A stretch of 64,000 bases of DNA, taken from an uncultured Lentibacter sp. Its GTDB lineage: Bacteria > Pseudomonadota > Alphaproteobacteria > Rhodobacterales > Rhodobacteraceae. Made by a program: the position numbers and the translations under genes. Location: NCBI RefSeq assembly GCF_937123735.1, contig NZ_CAKZKL010000010.1:1-64000 (forward strand). Direction: 5' to 3'. The notes under the pieces were generated by a model that was given only the letters and a program-made list of their open reading frames with translations, did no database searches and was not told the origin of the DNA. Positions 50,384 through 60,247 of this stretch are shown one piece after another. Positions within the stretch are counted from its first letter, which is position 1; each line of letters opens with the position of its first letter.

Positions 50384-52330
50384 TTACAAAAGATCGGGGG
50401 GCGTGGCTGATTTGGCCAGCGTGCTCACGATCTCATCGAATGTTGAAACATTTGTCTGTTTCTCGCCAAGACGGCGCACGGTGAGGGTGCGCTCTTCCAC
50501 TTCGCGGTGGCCGATGGCGAGGATGACCGGCACTTTGCCAAGGCTGTGCTCGCGCACCTTGTAGTTGATCTTTTCGTTGCGCAGATCAAGCTCCGCGCGC
50601 ACGCCTGCGGCCTGAAGGGCGGCGCAGACTTCGCGGGCGTAGTCATCGGCCTCAGACACGATCGTGGCGACAACGGCCTGACGCGGCGCAAGCCAGAAGG
50701 GCAGTTTGCCTGCGTGCTCTTCAATGAGAATACCAATGAAACGCTCAAACGAGCCGAGCGTGGCGCGGTGCAGCATGACCGGGCGGTGCTTGTCACCATC
50801 TGCGCCGATATAAGTGGCATCGAGGCGCTCGGGCAGGACGAAATCCACCTGATGGGTGCCACACTGCCAGTCGCGCCCGATCGCATCTGTGAGCACAAAC
50901 TCAAGCTTGGGCCCGTAGAAAGCCCCCTCACCGGGGTTGAGCGTGGGCTCGATTCCGGCGGCGCGGGTGGCCGAGAGCAGGGCCGCTTCGGCCTTGTCCC
51001 AAACCGCGTCAGAGCCGGCGCGGGTTTCGGGACGGTCGGAGAACTTCACAGAAAAGCCCTCAAAGCCGAGGTCTTTGTAGATCATCGACAGGAAGCGGAT
51101 GAACTCGGCGGTTTCGCTCTCGATCTGCTCTTCGGTGCAGAAGATGTGGCCATCATCCTGCGTGAAGCCGCGCACCCGCATGATACCGTGCAAAGCACCC
51201 GAGGGCTCGTAGCGGTTGCAGGAGCCAAATTCGGCCATGCGCAGGGGCAGGTCGCGGTAGCTTTTGAGGCCCTGGTTGAAGATTTGAACGTGGCAGGGGC
51301 AGTTCATCGGCTTCAAAGCATTGACCGCTTTTTCGCGGGCGTGCTCCTCGTCGACTTCGACGATGAACATGTTTTCCTGATACTTCTCCCAGTGGCCGGA
51401 AGCTTCCCAGAGCTTGCGATCCACCACTTGGGGCGTGTTCACCTCGACATAGCCGCCTTTGCGCTGCTGGCGGCGCATGTAGTCTTGCAGGGTTGTGTAG
51501 ACAGTCCAGCCGTTGGGGTGCCAGAAAATCTGGCCCGGGGCCTCTTCCTGCATGTGGAAAAGGTCCATCTCGCGGCCCAATTTGCGGTGATCGCGCAGGG
51601 CGGCCTCTTCGAGCATGGTGAGATAGGCTTTGAGCTTTTCCTTGCCGGTGAAGGCCACGCCGTAGATGCGCTGGAGCATCTCGCGCTTGCTGTCACCGCG
51701 CCAGTAGGCGCCGGCCACGCTCATCAGCTTGAAAGCATCGGCGGGAAGCTGGCCTGTGTGCTGCAAATGTGGTCCGCGGCAGAGGTCTTGCCAATCGCCA
51801 TGCCAATACATGCGCAAAGGCTCATCGCCGGGGATGCTCTCGATCAGTTCGACCTTGAAGGGCTCGCCCTTGGCTTCATAGTGCTGCACAGCCTTGTCGC
51901 GCGGCCAGATCTCTGTGCGAACCGTGTCGCGCAGATTGATGATCTCTTTCATCTTTTTCTCGATGGCGCCGAGGTCTTCGGGGGTGAAGGGCTCTTTGCG
52001 GTCAAAGTCGTAATACCAGCCGTTTTCAATGACCGGGCCTATGGTGACTTTGACATCGGGCCAGATCTCCTGCACGGCGCGGGCCATGACATGGGCAAAA
52101 TCGTGGCGGATGAGCTCGTTGGCCTGCGCCTCATCTTTCAGGGTGTGAATTGCGATGTCGGCGTCGGTTTCGATGGGCCAGGCCAGATCATAGTGCTGGC
52201 CATTTACCGTGGCCGAGATTGCTTTTTTGGCGAGGCTTGTGGAGATGTCGGCGGCCACATCGGCGGCGGTGATACCGGCCTCGTAGTTGCGTGCATTGCC
52301 ATCGGGAAGGGTAAGGGAAATCTGGCTCAT
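50384..52330 (-). CDS. thrS: Threonyl-tRNA synthetase
   Basis: A 648-residue class II aminoacyl-tRNA synthetase. It has an N-terminal TGS domain ([20 protein letters not shown]) and an editing domain with the zinc-like motif in [14 protein letters not shown]. Catalytic-core motifs are [35 protein letters not shown] and [20 protein letters not shown], and the anticodon-binding domain ends the protein. ATG 52330 gives the expected length; the in-frame extension to 53293 is antisense to the next gene. No T-box leader is seen, as expected for a proteobacterium. Confidence 0.97.
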   Translation of the reverse strand: MSQISLTLPDGNARNYEAGITAADVAADISTSLAKKAISATVNGQHYDLAWPIETDADIAIHTLKDEAQANELIRHDFAHVMARAVQEIWPDVKVTIGPVIENGWYYDFDRKEPFTPEDLGAIEKKMKEIINLRDTVRTEIWPRDKAVQHYEAKGEPFKVELIESIPGDEPLRMYWHGDWQDLCRGPHLQHTGQLPADAFKLMSVAGAYWRGDSKREMLQRIYGVAFTGKEKLKAYLTMLEEAALRDHRKLGREMDLFHMQEEAPGQIFWHPNGWTVYTTLQDYMRRQQRKGGYVEVNTPQVVDRKLWEASGHWEKYQENMFIVEVDEEHAREKAVNALKPMNCPCHVQIFNQGLKSYRDLPLRMAEFGSCNRYEPSGALHGIMRVRGFTQDDGHIFCTEEQIESETAEFIRFLSMIYKDLGFEGFSVKFSDRPETRAGSDAVWDKAEAALLSATRAAGIEPTLNPGEGAFYGPKLEFVLTDAIGRDWQCGTHQVDFVLPERLDATYIGADGDKHRPVMLHRATLGSFERFIGILIEEHAGKLPFWLAPRQAVVATIVSEADDYAREVCAALQAAGVRAELDLRNEKINYKVREHSLGKVPVILAIGHREVEERTLTVRRLGEKQTNVSTFDEIVSTLAKSATPPDLL

Positions 52331-52495
52331 GGCCGAGCTCCTCGTCAGTTTGGCGCCCACGGAACGCCCGGTTGCGGGTATAGGTTCGGGGGGCGGTTTG
52401 CGCTTTTGGGCCGGTCTTGTCAAGCACGCGCCAAGACAGTTGCCGCGCCGCGCCTGGCAGGGCAGAGTGAGCAGAAGAGAGTTGGGAGGGATGTC

Positions 52496-53236
52496 ATGCC
52501 GTATCTGGAAACACCACAGGGGCGCAGGCTGGCCTATCACAAGAGTGAGGGGGCTGGGCCAACCATTGTTTTTTGTGGTGGTCTGAAGTCGGACATGGAG
52601 GGCACGAAGGCTATCCACCTTGAGGCTTGGGCCAAGGCACGGGGGCAGGCTTTCTTGCGGTTTGATTACTCGGGGCATGGAGAAAGCTCGGGGCGCTTTG
52701 AAGAGGGCGCGATCGGCGACTGGCATGAAGACACGCTGGCCGCTGTGACGGCGCTGACCGAGGGCGCGCTTGTTGTGGTCGGCTCCTCCATGGGCGGCTG
52801 GCAGGCGCTGCTCCTCGCTCGGGCTTTGCCCGCGCGCGTCGCGGGGGTGGTGACCATTGCGGCGGCACCTGATTTTACCGAAGACAGCTATTGGGCGACG
52901 TTTACGGAGGCGCAAAAGAGCGCGCTTGAAACCCAGGGCCATGTGGCGCTGCCATCGGATTACATGGAGCCTTACATCATCACCAAGAGGATGATCGAAG
53001 ATGGGCGCAACCATCTGGTTTTGCGCGCCAAACTGCGGCTTGAATGCCCTGTTCGTTTTTTGCAAGGCACGGCGGACACGGCTGTGAGCGTGGCAACGGC
53101 GGTGCGGTTGTTGGAACATGCTGAGGGGGATGATATGACACTGATGTTGGTGAAAGACGCCGATCATAGGTTTTCTGACGGGCGCTGTTTGCAGCTGATC
53201 GAGGAGGCGGTGGCAGATGTCATCGAAGCGCCATGA
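52496..53236 (+). CDS. Alpha/beta hydrolase (serine esterase, ABHD10-like)
   Basis: A 246-residue cytoplasmic alpha/beta hydrolase. The oxyanion strand is [13 protein letters not shown]. The [11 protein letters not shown] block and the nucleophile elbow [16 protein letters not shown] (Ser near residue 99) follow. The probable acid lies in [12 protein letters not shown] near 190 and the His in [11 protein letters not shown] near 222. The pattern resembles ABHD10-type thioesterases/esterases; the substrate is unknown. GGGAGGG precedes ATG 52496. Its stop overlaps the start of the next hydrolase (ATGA). Confidence 0.88.
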   Translation: MPYLETPQGRRLAYHKSEGAGPTIVFCGGLKSDMEGTKAIHLEAWAKARGQAFLRFDYSGHGESSGRFEEGAIGDWHEDTLAAVTALTEGALVVVGSSMGGWQALLLARALPARVAGVVTIAAAPDFTEDSYWATFTEAQKSALETQGHVALPSDYMEPYIITKRMIEDGRNHLVLRAKLRLECPVRFLQGTADTAVSVATAVRLLEHAEGDDMTLMLVKDADHRFSDGRCLQLIEEAVADVIEAP

Positions 53237-54213
53237 GAGCCTTGGGAAAATGGCTCGGACGGCTGCTGCTTGGCCTTGTTGCGGCGGGCTCACTTTTGTT
53301 TTTTCTGGGGCCGTATGAGCCTGTCAAAACAGAGGTCAGCTTTGACCCTGCGCGTTTTGAGGGCGGGGTGCAGGCCTATTTTGAGCGCACCGAAAGCGCC
53401 TATGAAGACCTCAGGGAAGGGGTTGAAAAGCGGGTGATCTGGGCGGGGGAGCCTGAGGCGCGCACCGCTGTTTCTGTGCTCTATGTGCATGGGTTTTCGG
53501 CAACTTCCGAGGAAATACGCCCTGTGCCGGACCGTGTGGCTCAAGCTCTGGGGGCCAATCTTGTTTTTACGCGCCTTGCAGGCCACGGGCGCAGCGGCGC
53601 TGCCATGGCAGAACCGAGCGCTGGTGATTGGATGGAGGACACGGCCGAGGCGCTGGCGGCAGCGAAAGCGGTTGGTGAGGAGGTGATTGTCCTCTCAACG
53701 TCAACCGGCGGCACGCTTGTAGCGCTGGCGCTGCTGGACCCGGTGATGCGGGAGGGCGTGAAGGGGGTGGTCTTTGTCTCGCCCAATTTTGGTATCAACG
53801 ACCCTATGGCATGGGTTTTGACCTTGCCGGCGGCGCGCCAATTTGTGCCGCTGATTGCGGGAGACCAGCGCGCTTGGGGGGCTGTGAACGCCTTGCAGGA
53901 GAAATACTGGAGCACGCGCTATCCGACTGTTGCGGTCTTGCCGATGGCGGCTTTGGTCAGAGAGGCCTGGCGGCGTGACTATCAGGCGGTGACGGTGCCG
54001 GCTTTGTTTCATTACGATCGTGGCGACCAGGTGGTTGAGGCCGCGCAGACAGAGCGCTTTCTGCAAGGCTGGGGCGGTGCTGTGAGCCAGGTGGTTTTGC
54101 CAGCTGAGGCCGTGGTGGAAGAGAGCCGTCATGTCATCATGGGTGATATTGTTGCACCAGCGCAAACAGAGGCTGCGATTGATATGATTTTGAACTGGGT
54201 CAACAGCTTATAA
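53233..54213 (+). CDS. Membrane-anchored alpha/beta hydrolase with Ser-Thr-Ser-Thr-Gly elbow
   Basis: A 326-residue hydrolase with an N-terminal membrane segment ([19 protein letters not shown], residues 8-26), probably tethering it to the inner membrane facing the periplasm. The catalytic domain shows [30 protein letters not shown] and an elbow, [15 protein letters not shown], where the usual GxSxG is STSTG. The acid is near [12 protein letters not shown] and the His in [11 protein letters not shown]. No substrate known. It overlaps the previous hydrolase by 4 nt, so the pair is one operon. Confidence 0.85.
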   Translation: MRALGKWLGRLLLGLVAAGSLLFFLGPYEPVKTEVSFDPARFEGGVQAYFERTESAYEDLREGVEKRVIWAGEPEARTAVSVLYVHGFSATSEEIRPVPDRVAQALGANLVFTRLAGHGRSGAAMAEPSAGDWMEDTAEALAAAKAVGEEVIVLSTSTGGTLVALALLDPVMREGVKGVVFVSPNFGINDPMAWVLTLPAARQFVPLIAGDQRAWGAVNALQEKYWSTRYPTVAVLPMAALVREAWRRDYQAVTVPALFHYDRGDQVVEAAQTERFLQGWGGAVSQVVLPAEAVVEESRHVIMGDIVAPAQTEAAIDMILNWVNSL

Positions 54214-54362
54214 CGCGTTTCTCATGTTAAAAGATGCACCTTTGGCGCGGTGGGCGGCGGCGCTTTAGGGGGGCGACGACAGCAAAGCGCTTTGAAACGA
54301 TTTGGGCGGTTGACCCCGCCGCTGGCTGTGCCACTCTGGGGCGCAGGAGGAAGCTGGCAGCA

Positions 54363-55076
54363 ATGCGTGAACCCTTGTTATTTGTGCCTGGTATGATGTG
54401 TGACGCGCGTGTGTTTCAGCCGCAGGTGGCGCATTTTAGCGCCCGTCGCACTGTGATGGTGGCCTGTGTCACACAGGGTGAGCGCATTGAGGAAATGGCC
54501 TCTGCTATCTTACTGGATTCACCACAGAAATTTGCTCTGGCCGGGCTCTCGATGGGCGGTATTGTGGCCATGGAGATTTTGCGGCGTGCGCCTGAGCGGG
54601 TGACGCGAATTTGCCTGATGGACACCAACCCGCTTGCGGAGACACCCCATTCTGCCGCGGCCTATGAGCCGATGATTGTGGGGATCAAGGCGGGCCGGAT
54701 GGGCGATGTGCTGCGCAGGTTTCTGACGCCCGATTGCCTTGCCCCGGGGCCACAGCGGATGCAGGTTCTTGGGCAGTTGCAGGCCATGGCGGAAAGCCTT
54801 GGGCCTGATGTTTTTCTGCGTCAAATCAGAGCTTTACAGCGCCGTCGAGATCAGCAAGCTGCGCTGCGCAAGGCCAAGGTGCCTGCGCTTGTTCTCTGTG
54901 GCGCACATGACAGCCTGACCCCTGTGAAGCGGCATGAATTTATGGCCGGGTTGATCCCCTATGCGCAGCTGGCGGTGCTGGAGGCGGCGGGGCATGTGCC
55001 CAGCCTGGAAGCGCCCGAGGCGGTGATTGCGGCGCTGGAAACCTGGCTTTCCCAGCCCTATGTTTTGCGTGCCTGA
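54363..55076 (+). CDS. Alpha/beta hydrolase
   Basis: A 237-residue soluble alpha/beta hydrolase. PLLFVPGMMCDARVFQPQ leads the fold, GLSMGGIVAMEILRRAPERV holds the nucleophile Ser near residue 65, LVLCGAHDSLTPVKRHE the acid near 184, and EAAGHVPSLEAPEAV the His near 211. It is related to the pimeloyl/MenH-like carboxylesterases. ATG 54363 follows AGGAGG by 11 nt; the longer in-frame start at 54234 has no similarity. It is the third hydrolase in a row, but a 149-bp gap suggests a separate transcript. Confidence 0.87.
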   Translation: MREPLLFVPGMMCDARVFQPQVAHFSARRTVMVACVTQGERIEEMASAILLDSPQKFALAGLSMGGIVAMEILRRAPERVTRICLMDTNPLAETPHSAAAYEPMIVGIKAGRMGDVLRRFLTPDCLAPGPQRMQVLGQLQAMAESLGPDVFLRQIRALQRRRDQQAALRKAKVPALVLCGAHDSLTPVKRHEFMAGLIPYAQLAVLEAAGHVPSLEAPEAVIAALETWLSQPYVLRA

Positions 55077-55163
55077 TCGCGCGCCGGATTGTGTGTCAGG
55101 CGCGGTGACGCCGGTGTATGGCTGCCAGTATGGCAAGCTGTATGGCTGGCTGTATGGACAGTT

Positions 55164-55970
55164 TTAGGGCAAAAGCCGGCGCAGCCATGTGCCGCCCAAG
55201 GGCATCGCCTGCGCTCCGGCTCCGAGCTTGAACCGGGCGCGGTCCTGCCCGCTCTCGCTGTCCACAAGCCCCAGATCGAGGCAGCGGACCCCCTCGGCGG
55301 CCAACCCCTGCATCGCGCGCCAGAGCAGCAGCCAATGCGCGCCGAGCGCGCGCCCCCGGGGGGTGGTGTGGCCGATGTGATAGCTGGCACAGGCCCCGTG
55401 CTGCACAAAGAGCATGGCCGCTTGCGGGGCACCGTCTTGGGAGAGGGTCAGCATATGCAGCGCGCGCGGGGCGATGGCGGCCATTGCGGCGGTGAGCGCG
55501 GCGGGGTAGCCGCGATAACGCCGCGCCCGCGCCTGCGCCTCCTCGGCCTCAAGCACCCAGCCGTCACGTTGCAGATCAAAGCTGCGGTGATGAATGCGGC
55601 TTTGCGCGGGCAGGCCGGCTTCAAAGCGGGCCAGGCTGTGCCGCCATTTGGGGTGCATGGCCCGGCGCAGTGCGGCGCTGTCGCCCTCCAGCGCGAGCCG
55701 TGCCCAGGAGGCGGGGCTGACAATCTGACGATAGCCGGCGGCGCGCAGGGCCGGGTGCGGGCTTTCGGCGTTGATCAGCCAGACTTTGTTGCGGGCCAGC
55801 GCCTCATAGTGTGCGGCGCCCTCGGGCGGGCGGCTGGCCAGAGAGAGGCCGAAGCGGCTGAGCACATAGCAGCTCTGCGCGCCAACCGAGAGGCGGCGGA
55901 CCGGCTGCCCGAGCCGCAGGAGGGCGGTGTTGAACAGCTCGGACTGTTGAAGGGCAGGGGCCGGTTGCAT
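55164..55970 (-). CDS. GNAT/FemAB-like acyltransferase
   Basis: A 268-residue protein with a FemAB/GNAT_6-type acetyltransferase fold. Readable segments are HPKWRHSLARFEAGLPAQSR, RARRYRGYPAALTAAMAAIA, LHMLTLSQDGAPQAAMLFVQ, ASYHIGHTTPRGRALGAHWL and RCLDLGLVDSESGQDRARFK; the last resembles the acyl-CoA/acceptor-binding end of peptidoglycan FemAB-like proteins. There is no signal peptide. The start at 55970 (MQPAPALQQSELF) was chosen over longer frames that overlap the small plus-strand ORF. The acceptor is unknown. Confidence 0.75.
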   Translation of the reverse strand: MQPAPALQQSELFNTALLRLGQPVRRLSVGAQSCYVLSRFGLSLASRPPEGAAHYEALARNKVWLINAESPHPALRAAGYRQIVSPASWARLALEGDSAALRRAMHPKWRHSLARFEAGLPAQSRIHHRSFDLQRDGWVLEAEEAQARARRYRGYPAALTAAMAAIAPRALHMLTLSQDGAPQAAMLFVQHGACASYHIGHTTPRGRALGAHWLLLWRAMQGLAAEGVRCLDLGLVDSESGQDRARFKLGAGAQAMPLGGTWLRRLLP

Positions 55971-56015
55971 GGGGCTGTTAAGCCAAAAGAAACCTAATGT
56001 GTGGTTAATGGGGCT

Positions 56016-56168
56016 ATGAAGAAGCGCCTCTCCTCCGCTGGCCGAACGGTGTTTGGCCAACACATCCCCGCCCCGCGGCTGACCCCTTTGGGGGCTGCGC
56101 TACTGGCGTTGGCCTTGGCGCTGCCTGTTGGCGGGGGGCTTGCGCTCTTGGAGGCCCTGTTTTTCTAG
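56016..56168 (+). CDS. Possible 50-residue single-pass membrane peptide
   Basis: ATG 56016 opens a 50-residue frame starting MKKRLSSAGRTVFGQHIPAP and ending in a hydrophobic helix, LGAALLALALALPVGGGLAL, then LEALFF. A basic N-terminus followed by one membrane helix is a typical small-membrane-protein layout. The upstream signal is weak (ATGGGG). It lies between the divergent GNAT gene and phaZ, on the opposite strand to both. Similarity to known proteins is not recognised; it may be a chance frame. Confidence 0.45.
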   Translation: MKKRLSSAGRTVFGQHIPAPRLTPLGAALLALALALPVGGGLALLEALFF

Positions 56169-56185
56169 GGGCCCCGCACGGGGGC

Positions 56186-57487
56186 TCAGTTGCTGTTGGC
56201 AGCTTTTTTAATGGCCTTTTTTGCGGGCTGGGCCGGTTTGGCCGGGCTGGCGGGGGGCGCTGCATTGGCGTCGATAAAATCCAGCACGAGGGGGCGGATG
56301 TTGTTGCGCCAGCTCTTGCCTGCGAAGATGCCGTAATGGCCCGCGCCCGGCTCAAGGTGAGAGGCTTTCTTGCTGTCAGGCAAGCCGGTGAGCAAATCCA
56401 GTGCCGCCACACATTGGCCCGGGGCGGAGATGTCATCTTCTTCGCCCTCCACTGTTTTGACGGCCACGGTGGTGATTTTGCCGATATCGACCTTATGCCC
56501 GTCAACGACAAAGGCATTTCGGGCAATTTCACCTTCTTTGAAGATGCGGTGCACGGTGGAGAGGTAAAACTCGGCGGTCATGTCCATGACAGCGAGATAT
56601 TCGTCATAGAATTTGTTGTGCTTGTCCTGCTCAGATGATTCGCCGCGCGCGACACGGGTGATCTGATCCAGGAAGGCCTGGGAGTGTTTTTCGGCGTTCA
56701 TCGACATGAAGGAGGTGAGCTGCAACAGGCCGGGATAGACCTTGCGGCCTGCGCCTTTGTATTTGAAGCCGACCCGCTGGATCATGCTCTCTTCGAGCTG
56801 GCCCATGGTGACACGGCGGCCGAAGTCTGTAACATCGGTGGGGGTTGCGTCTGGGTCGATCGGGCCGCCGATCAGGGTCAGCGAGCGCGGCTGCGCGGCC
56901 GGGTCTTGCTCGGCGAGGTAGGCCGTGGCGGCGAGGGTGAGCGGGGCGGGCTGGCAAACGGCGATGACATGGGTGTCAGGGCCAAGTTCGCGCATGAAGT
57001 CGACGAGATAGAGGGTGTAATCCTCGATGTCGAATTTGCCCTCGGACACGGGGATGTCGCGGGCATTGTGCCAATCGGTGATATAGACTTCGCAATCGGG
57101 GATCAGGCTGCGCACGGTGGAGCGCAAGAGCGTGGCATAGTGGCCCGACATGGGGGCAACGATGAGCACCTTGCGCGGGGCCTTGGCGCGGCCTGTCACA
57201 TTGAAATGAATGAGGTCGCCAAAGGGGCGCGCGACGGTCTTCTCGACTTTGACGATATGGTCTTTGCCATCATCACAGGTGAAGGTGTCGATCCCCCAGG
57301 CGGGTTTGGCCACCATACGCTCAAAGCTGCGCTCGGTCACTTCGCCCCAGGCGGCCATCCACTGAAAAGCAGGGTTTGGCGTGAGCGCAAAAGCAGGGTA
57401 GGATGCAAAAGACTGGGCGGTTGCCCCGAGCCATTGGTTGGCGTTGCGAAACGATTCCATGAAGTCGTAGCTGGCCATATAGCGCAT
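56186..57487 (-). CDS. phaZ: Intracellular polyhydroxyalkanoate depolymerase PhaZ
   Basis: A 433-residue depolymerase that mobilises PHB granules. It starts MRYMASYDFMESFRNANQWL, as in Ralstonia-type PhaZ. The catalytic Cys is in the lipase-box-like VCQPAPLTLAATAYL near residue 165, the acid probably in DEYLAVMDMTAEFYL, and the His in EPGAGHYGIFAGKSWR near 395. The low-complexity Ala/Lys tail (PAKPAQPAKKAIKKAANSN) may aid granule contact. It is divergent from phaC, sharing a 115-bp promoter region with one PhaR operator. Confidence 0.94.
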   Translation of the reverse strand: MRYMASYDFMESFRNANQWLGATAQSFASYPAFALTPNPAFQWMAAWGEVTERSFERMVAKPAWGIDTFTCDDGKDHIVKVEKTVARPFGDLIHFNVTGRAKAPRKVLIVAPMSGHYATLLRSTVRSLIPDCEVYITDWHNARDIPVSEGKFDIEDYTLYLVDFMRELGPDTHVIAVCQPAPLTLAATAYLAEQDPAAQPRSLTLIGGPIDPDATPTDVTDFGRRVTMGQLEESMIQRVGFKYKGAGRKVYPGLLQLTSFMSMNAEKHSQAFLDQITRVARGESSEQDKHNKFYDEYLAVMDMTAEFYLSTVHRIFKEGEIARNAFVVDGHKVDIGKITTVAVKTVEGEEDDISAPGQCVAALDLLTGLPDSKKASHLEPGAGHYGIFAGKSWRNNIRPLVLDFIDANAAPPASPAKPAQPAKKAIKKAANSN

Positions 57488-57566
57488 GTGGGCGTCCTTT
57501 GTTAAAGCTAAGCTGACCTAGGGTCAGTCAATTGGTCGCGTTGTGTGTTTTCTTACGGTGATTATG

Positions 57567-57577
57567 CTGCACCGCAG
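57567..57577. promoter_or_regulatory. PhaR operator between phaZ and phaC
   Basis: CTGCACCGCAG fits CTGC-N3-GCAG, the PhaR-binding consensus known from Paracoccus denitrificans. It lies 25 bp before the phaC start and 80 bp before the phaZ start, so one site could control both genes. Confidence 0.75.
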
Positions 57578-57602
57578 AAAAAGATAAAGGAATTTTGTTA
57601 AG

Positions 57603-59396
57603 ATGACAACAAAAGATGATGTCGCAGGTGAGAATCTTGACAAAATGCAAGCAAATTTGAAGCGGGTTGAGGCGCTTACGGAGCGTTTGTTGCGGGTGGT
57701 TGGGGCGCGCAAGCCGGTCAATCCGGTGTTGAGCGGGCCGGGGCCGGAGCTGTTTGCGCAGGCGGCTATTGGCTATTGGGCCGAGATGGTGGAGAATCCG
57801 CAGCGTATTTATGAACACCAGCTGGAATATTGGGGCAAATCGGTGCAGCACTTCATGGAGGCGCAGGAAGCCTTTGTGAAAGACGGCTTCAAGGCCCCTG
57901 CCGACCACACCGAGGCGGACAAGCGCTTTGGCCATCCCTTGTGGCAGAGCCATCCTTATTTCAATTTTGTCAAACAGCAGTATCTGATCAACGCCCAAGC
58001 CCTGCGCAAGGCGGTGGAAGATGTGGACGATCTGAGCCCGAAAGACCGCCGCCGGCTGAGCTATTTTTCCGAACAGATCATCGCCATGTTGGCGCCGACC
58101 AATTTTTTGGGCACAAACCCCGACGCGCTGGAGCGGGCGGTGGAAACAGAGGGCGAAAGCCTTGTGCGCGGGCTTGAAAACCTGGTGGCCGATATGGAGG
58201 CCAATGACGGTGAGCTTTTGGTGAAGCTCTGTGACGACAGCGCTTTTGAGCTGGGCCGCAATGTGGCGACAAGCGCTGGCTCTGTTGTCTTTCGCAACGA
58301 GATGATCGAGCTGATCCAATATGAAGCGCGCACCGAAAAGGTGCATAAGACTCCGCTGATCATCTTCCCGCCGTGGATCAACAAGTTCTACATTCTGGAT
58401 CTGAAAGAGCAAAACAGCCTGATCAAATGGATCACCGAGCAAGGCTATACGCTGTTTGTGGTGAGCTGGCGCAATCCGGGGCGCGCCGAGGGCCATTGGG
58501 GCATGGCTGATTATATCGAAACGGGCTTTCTGGAGGCCATTCGCGTGGCCAAAGAGATCACCGGCGAGGCGCAGGTGAATGCGGTGGGCTATTGCATTGC
58601 GGGAACGACGCTGCACCTGACGCTCGCGCATCTGAAGGCGAAGGGGGATAGCTCTGTCAAATCGGCCACCTTCTTCACGGCGCTGACGGATTTTGGCGAG
58701 CAGGGGGAGTTCACACCTTTCTTGCAGGATGATTTTGTCGATGGAATCGAGGCTGAGGTGGGCCACTACGGCGTGCTGCGTTCTTTGATCATGTCGCGGA
58801 CCATGAGTTTTTTGCGCTCAAATGATCTGATCTACGGGCCGGCGATCAAATCTTACATGATGGGCGAGACCCCTCCGACCTTTGATTTGTTGTTCTGGAA
58901 TGGTGACAGCACCAATTTGCCTGGCACGATGGTGATGGAATATCTGCGGGGCCTGTGCCAGCAAAACGCCTTTGTGGGCGAGGGCTATGAGCTCATGGGG
59001 GAGCGGTTGCATGTTTCGGATGTGGAGATTCCGATTTTTGCGGTGACATGCGAGACCGACCACATTGCCGCCTGGCGCGACTGTTACCGCGGGTTCGGGA
59101 TGACCGGATCGCAGGACAAGACCTTTGTGGTGAGCCAGTCGGGCCATATTGCCGGCGTTGTGAACCCGCCGAGCAAGAAGAAATACGGCCATTACACCAA
59201 CAGCGATCTGCCAGCAGAGGCGGAAGACTGGTGGCAGGGGGCCGCGTTCAACGAGGGGTCCTGGTGGCCCCGTTGGGAGAGCTGGTTAAAGGCGCGCTCA
59301 GGGCCAATGCGCGCGGCACGCCCGGTTGGCGGGGGCACGCACAAGGCGCTTTGCGCGGCACCGGGCACTTATGTGGTGGAAAAGCCAGTCGTCTGA
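57603..59396 (+). CDS. phaC: Class I polyhydroxyalkanoate synthase PhaC
   Basis: A 597-residue enzyme polymerising (R)-3-hydroxyacyl-CoA on PHB granules. The N-terminal PhaC_N region has NPQRIYEHQLEYWGKSVQHF. The catalytic domain has PLIIFPPWINKFYILDLKEQ, the nucleophile Cys near residue 331 in VGYCIAGTTLHL, the acid in FAVTCETDHIAAW near 485 and the His in QSGHIAGVVNPPS near 516. The length above 560 and the motif spacing indicate class I, which needs no PhaE or PhaR subunit. It is divergent from phaZ; phaP and phaR follow on the same strand. Confidence 0.95.
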   Translation: MTTKDDVAGENLDKMQANLKRVEALTERLLRVVGARKPVNPVLSGPGPELFAQAAIGYWAEMVENPQRIYEHQLEYWGKSVQHFMEAQEAFVKDGFKAPADHTEADKRFGHPLWQSHPYFNFVKQQYLINAQALRKAVEDVDDLSPKDRRRLSYFSEQIIAMLAPTNFLGTNPDALERAVETEGESLVRGLENLVADMEANDGELLVKLCDDSAFELGRNVATSAGSVVFRNEMIELIQYEARTEKVHKTPLIIFPPWINKFYILDLKEQNSLIKWITEQGYTLFVVSWRNPGRAEGHWGMADYIETGFLEAIRVAKEITGEAQVNAVGYCIAGTTLHLTLAHLKAKGDSSVKSATFFTALTDFGEQGEFTPFLQDDFVDGIEAEVGHYGVLRSLIMSRTMSFLRSNDLIYGPAIKSYMMGETPPTFDLLFWNGDSTNLPGTMVMEYLRGLCQQNAFVGEGYELMGERLHVSDVEIPIFAVTCETDHIAAWRDCYRGFGMTGSQDKTFVVSQSGHIAGVVNPPSKKKYGHYTNSDLPAEAEDWWQGAAFNEGSWWPRWESWLKARSGPMRAARPVGGGTHKALCAAPGTYVVEKPVV

Positions 59397-59581
59397 AGCG
59401 GGCGGCCCATGCCTCAAGCCGTGTTTCAAGTTATGCCTGAACCTGTGCTTCAGCGTGCCTCAAGAAATGACGCGGCGCAGCATTTTTTTGCCTCAAGCCG
59501 TGAAATCTGGTGCATCTAGCCGTTTTTCAGGCTATTTTTCATCGTAAAATCAGATAATAAGCCGCTTTTTCACTGCTTATG

Positions 59582-59630
59582 CTGCATTGCAGAAAAAACA
59601 CTTGAAATTCTGCATTGCAGCATGTATATC
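59582..59630 (+). promoter_or_regulatory. phaP promoter with two PhaR operators
   Basis: Two identical operators CTGCATTGCAG lie at 59582-59592 and 59610-59620, 28 bp apart. A promoter TTGAAA (59602-59607), 17 bp, TATATC (59625-59630) fits around them: the second operator falls between -35 and -10 and the first just upstream of -35. Bound PhaR would block RNA polymerase. The rest of 59397-59581 shows no gene. Confidence 0.8.
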
Positions 59631-59698
59631 TTGTCTCAGGAACGCAAAACCCTTCGGGAGATAAGACCTCTGCCCGAGCAACCCAAAGGACTTATACC

Positions 59699-60148
59699 AT
59701 GGCTAAAGCACAAGATTTCACAGCGACTCTCAAAGACATGATGGGCGCATTCCCTGTTGACACGTCGGCCTTTGATGGCGCGTTCAAAAACCAAGCCGAA
59801 CTCGGCGAGAAATTCACATCCGTTGCTCTGGAAGCTGCTGAAAAGTCAGCCGCCATTTCAACAAAATGGACAAAAGACACGCTCGCCAAACTGGGCGATA
59901 TGTCAAAAGCCAAAGCCGAGCCTGCCGATTATGCCAAAGCCATGACAGATTTCGCATCTGCACAAGCCGAAGTTGCCTCTGAAAACATGGCGGCTTTCGC
60001 GGAAGTTGCAAAAAAAGTTCAGCAAGAAACTGTTGAATTGATGATGGCCGCAGGCAAATCCGCTTCAGAAGAAGCCTCTGCCGCCATGAAAAAAGCGACA
60101 GAAGAAGTGACAACAGCTGCGAAAAAAGCAACTGCACCAGCAAAATAA
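59699..60148 (+). CDS. phaP: Phasin PhaP, PHB granule coat protein
   Basis: A 149-residue amphipathic helical protein (phasin family, Phasin_2 type) with no cysteine, rich in Ala, Lys and Glu: SVALEAAEKSAAISTKWTKD, AKAMTDFASAQAEVASENMA and a C-terminal Ala/Lys tail EVTTAAKKATAPAK. Phasins coat the granule surface and limit its size. Codon choice is more A/T-tolerant than the neighbours, common for highly expressed genes. The promoter carries two PhaR sites, as expected for a gene derepressed when PhaR is titrated onto granules. A strong terminator follows. Confidence 0.93.
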   Translation: MAKAQDFTATLKDMMGAFPVDTSAFDGAFKNQAELGEKFTSVALEAAEKSAAISTKWTKDTLAKLGDMSKAKAEPADYAKAMTDFASAQAEVASENMAAFAEVAKKVQQETVELMMAAGKSASEEASAAMKKATEEVTTAAKKATAPAK

Positions 60149-60196
60149 GCTGACAGAGCGCACGGGTCTCCTCCCTGACCTGTTGTGCGTCGAGCC

Positions 60197-60230
60197 AGAG
60201 CGGGCCCCTGCGGCCCGCTCTTTCTTTTTG
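60197..60230 (+). terminator. Rho-independent terminator of phaP
   Basis: AGAGCGGGCC (60197-60206) and GGCCCGCTCT (60212-60221) form a 10-bp stem with loop CCTGC, followed by TTCTTTTT. Confidence 0.92.
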
Positions 60231-60247
60231 TGACAGCCTCGCCTAAG

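Noticed and set aside
50507..52495. Upstream in-frame extension of the first alpha/beta hydrolase (up to 909 codons)
   Set aside because: This part is antisense to thrS; the real start is ATG 52496 after GGGAGGG.
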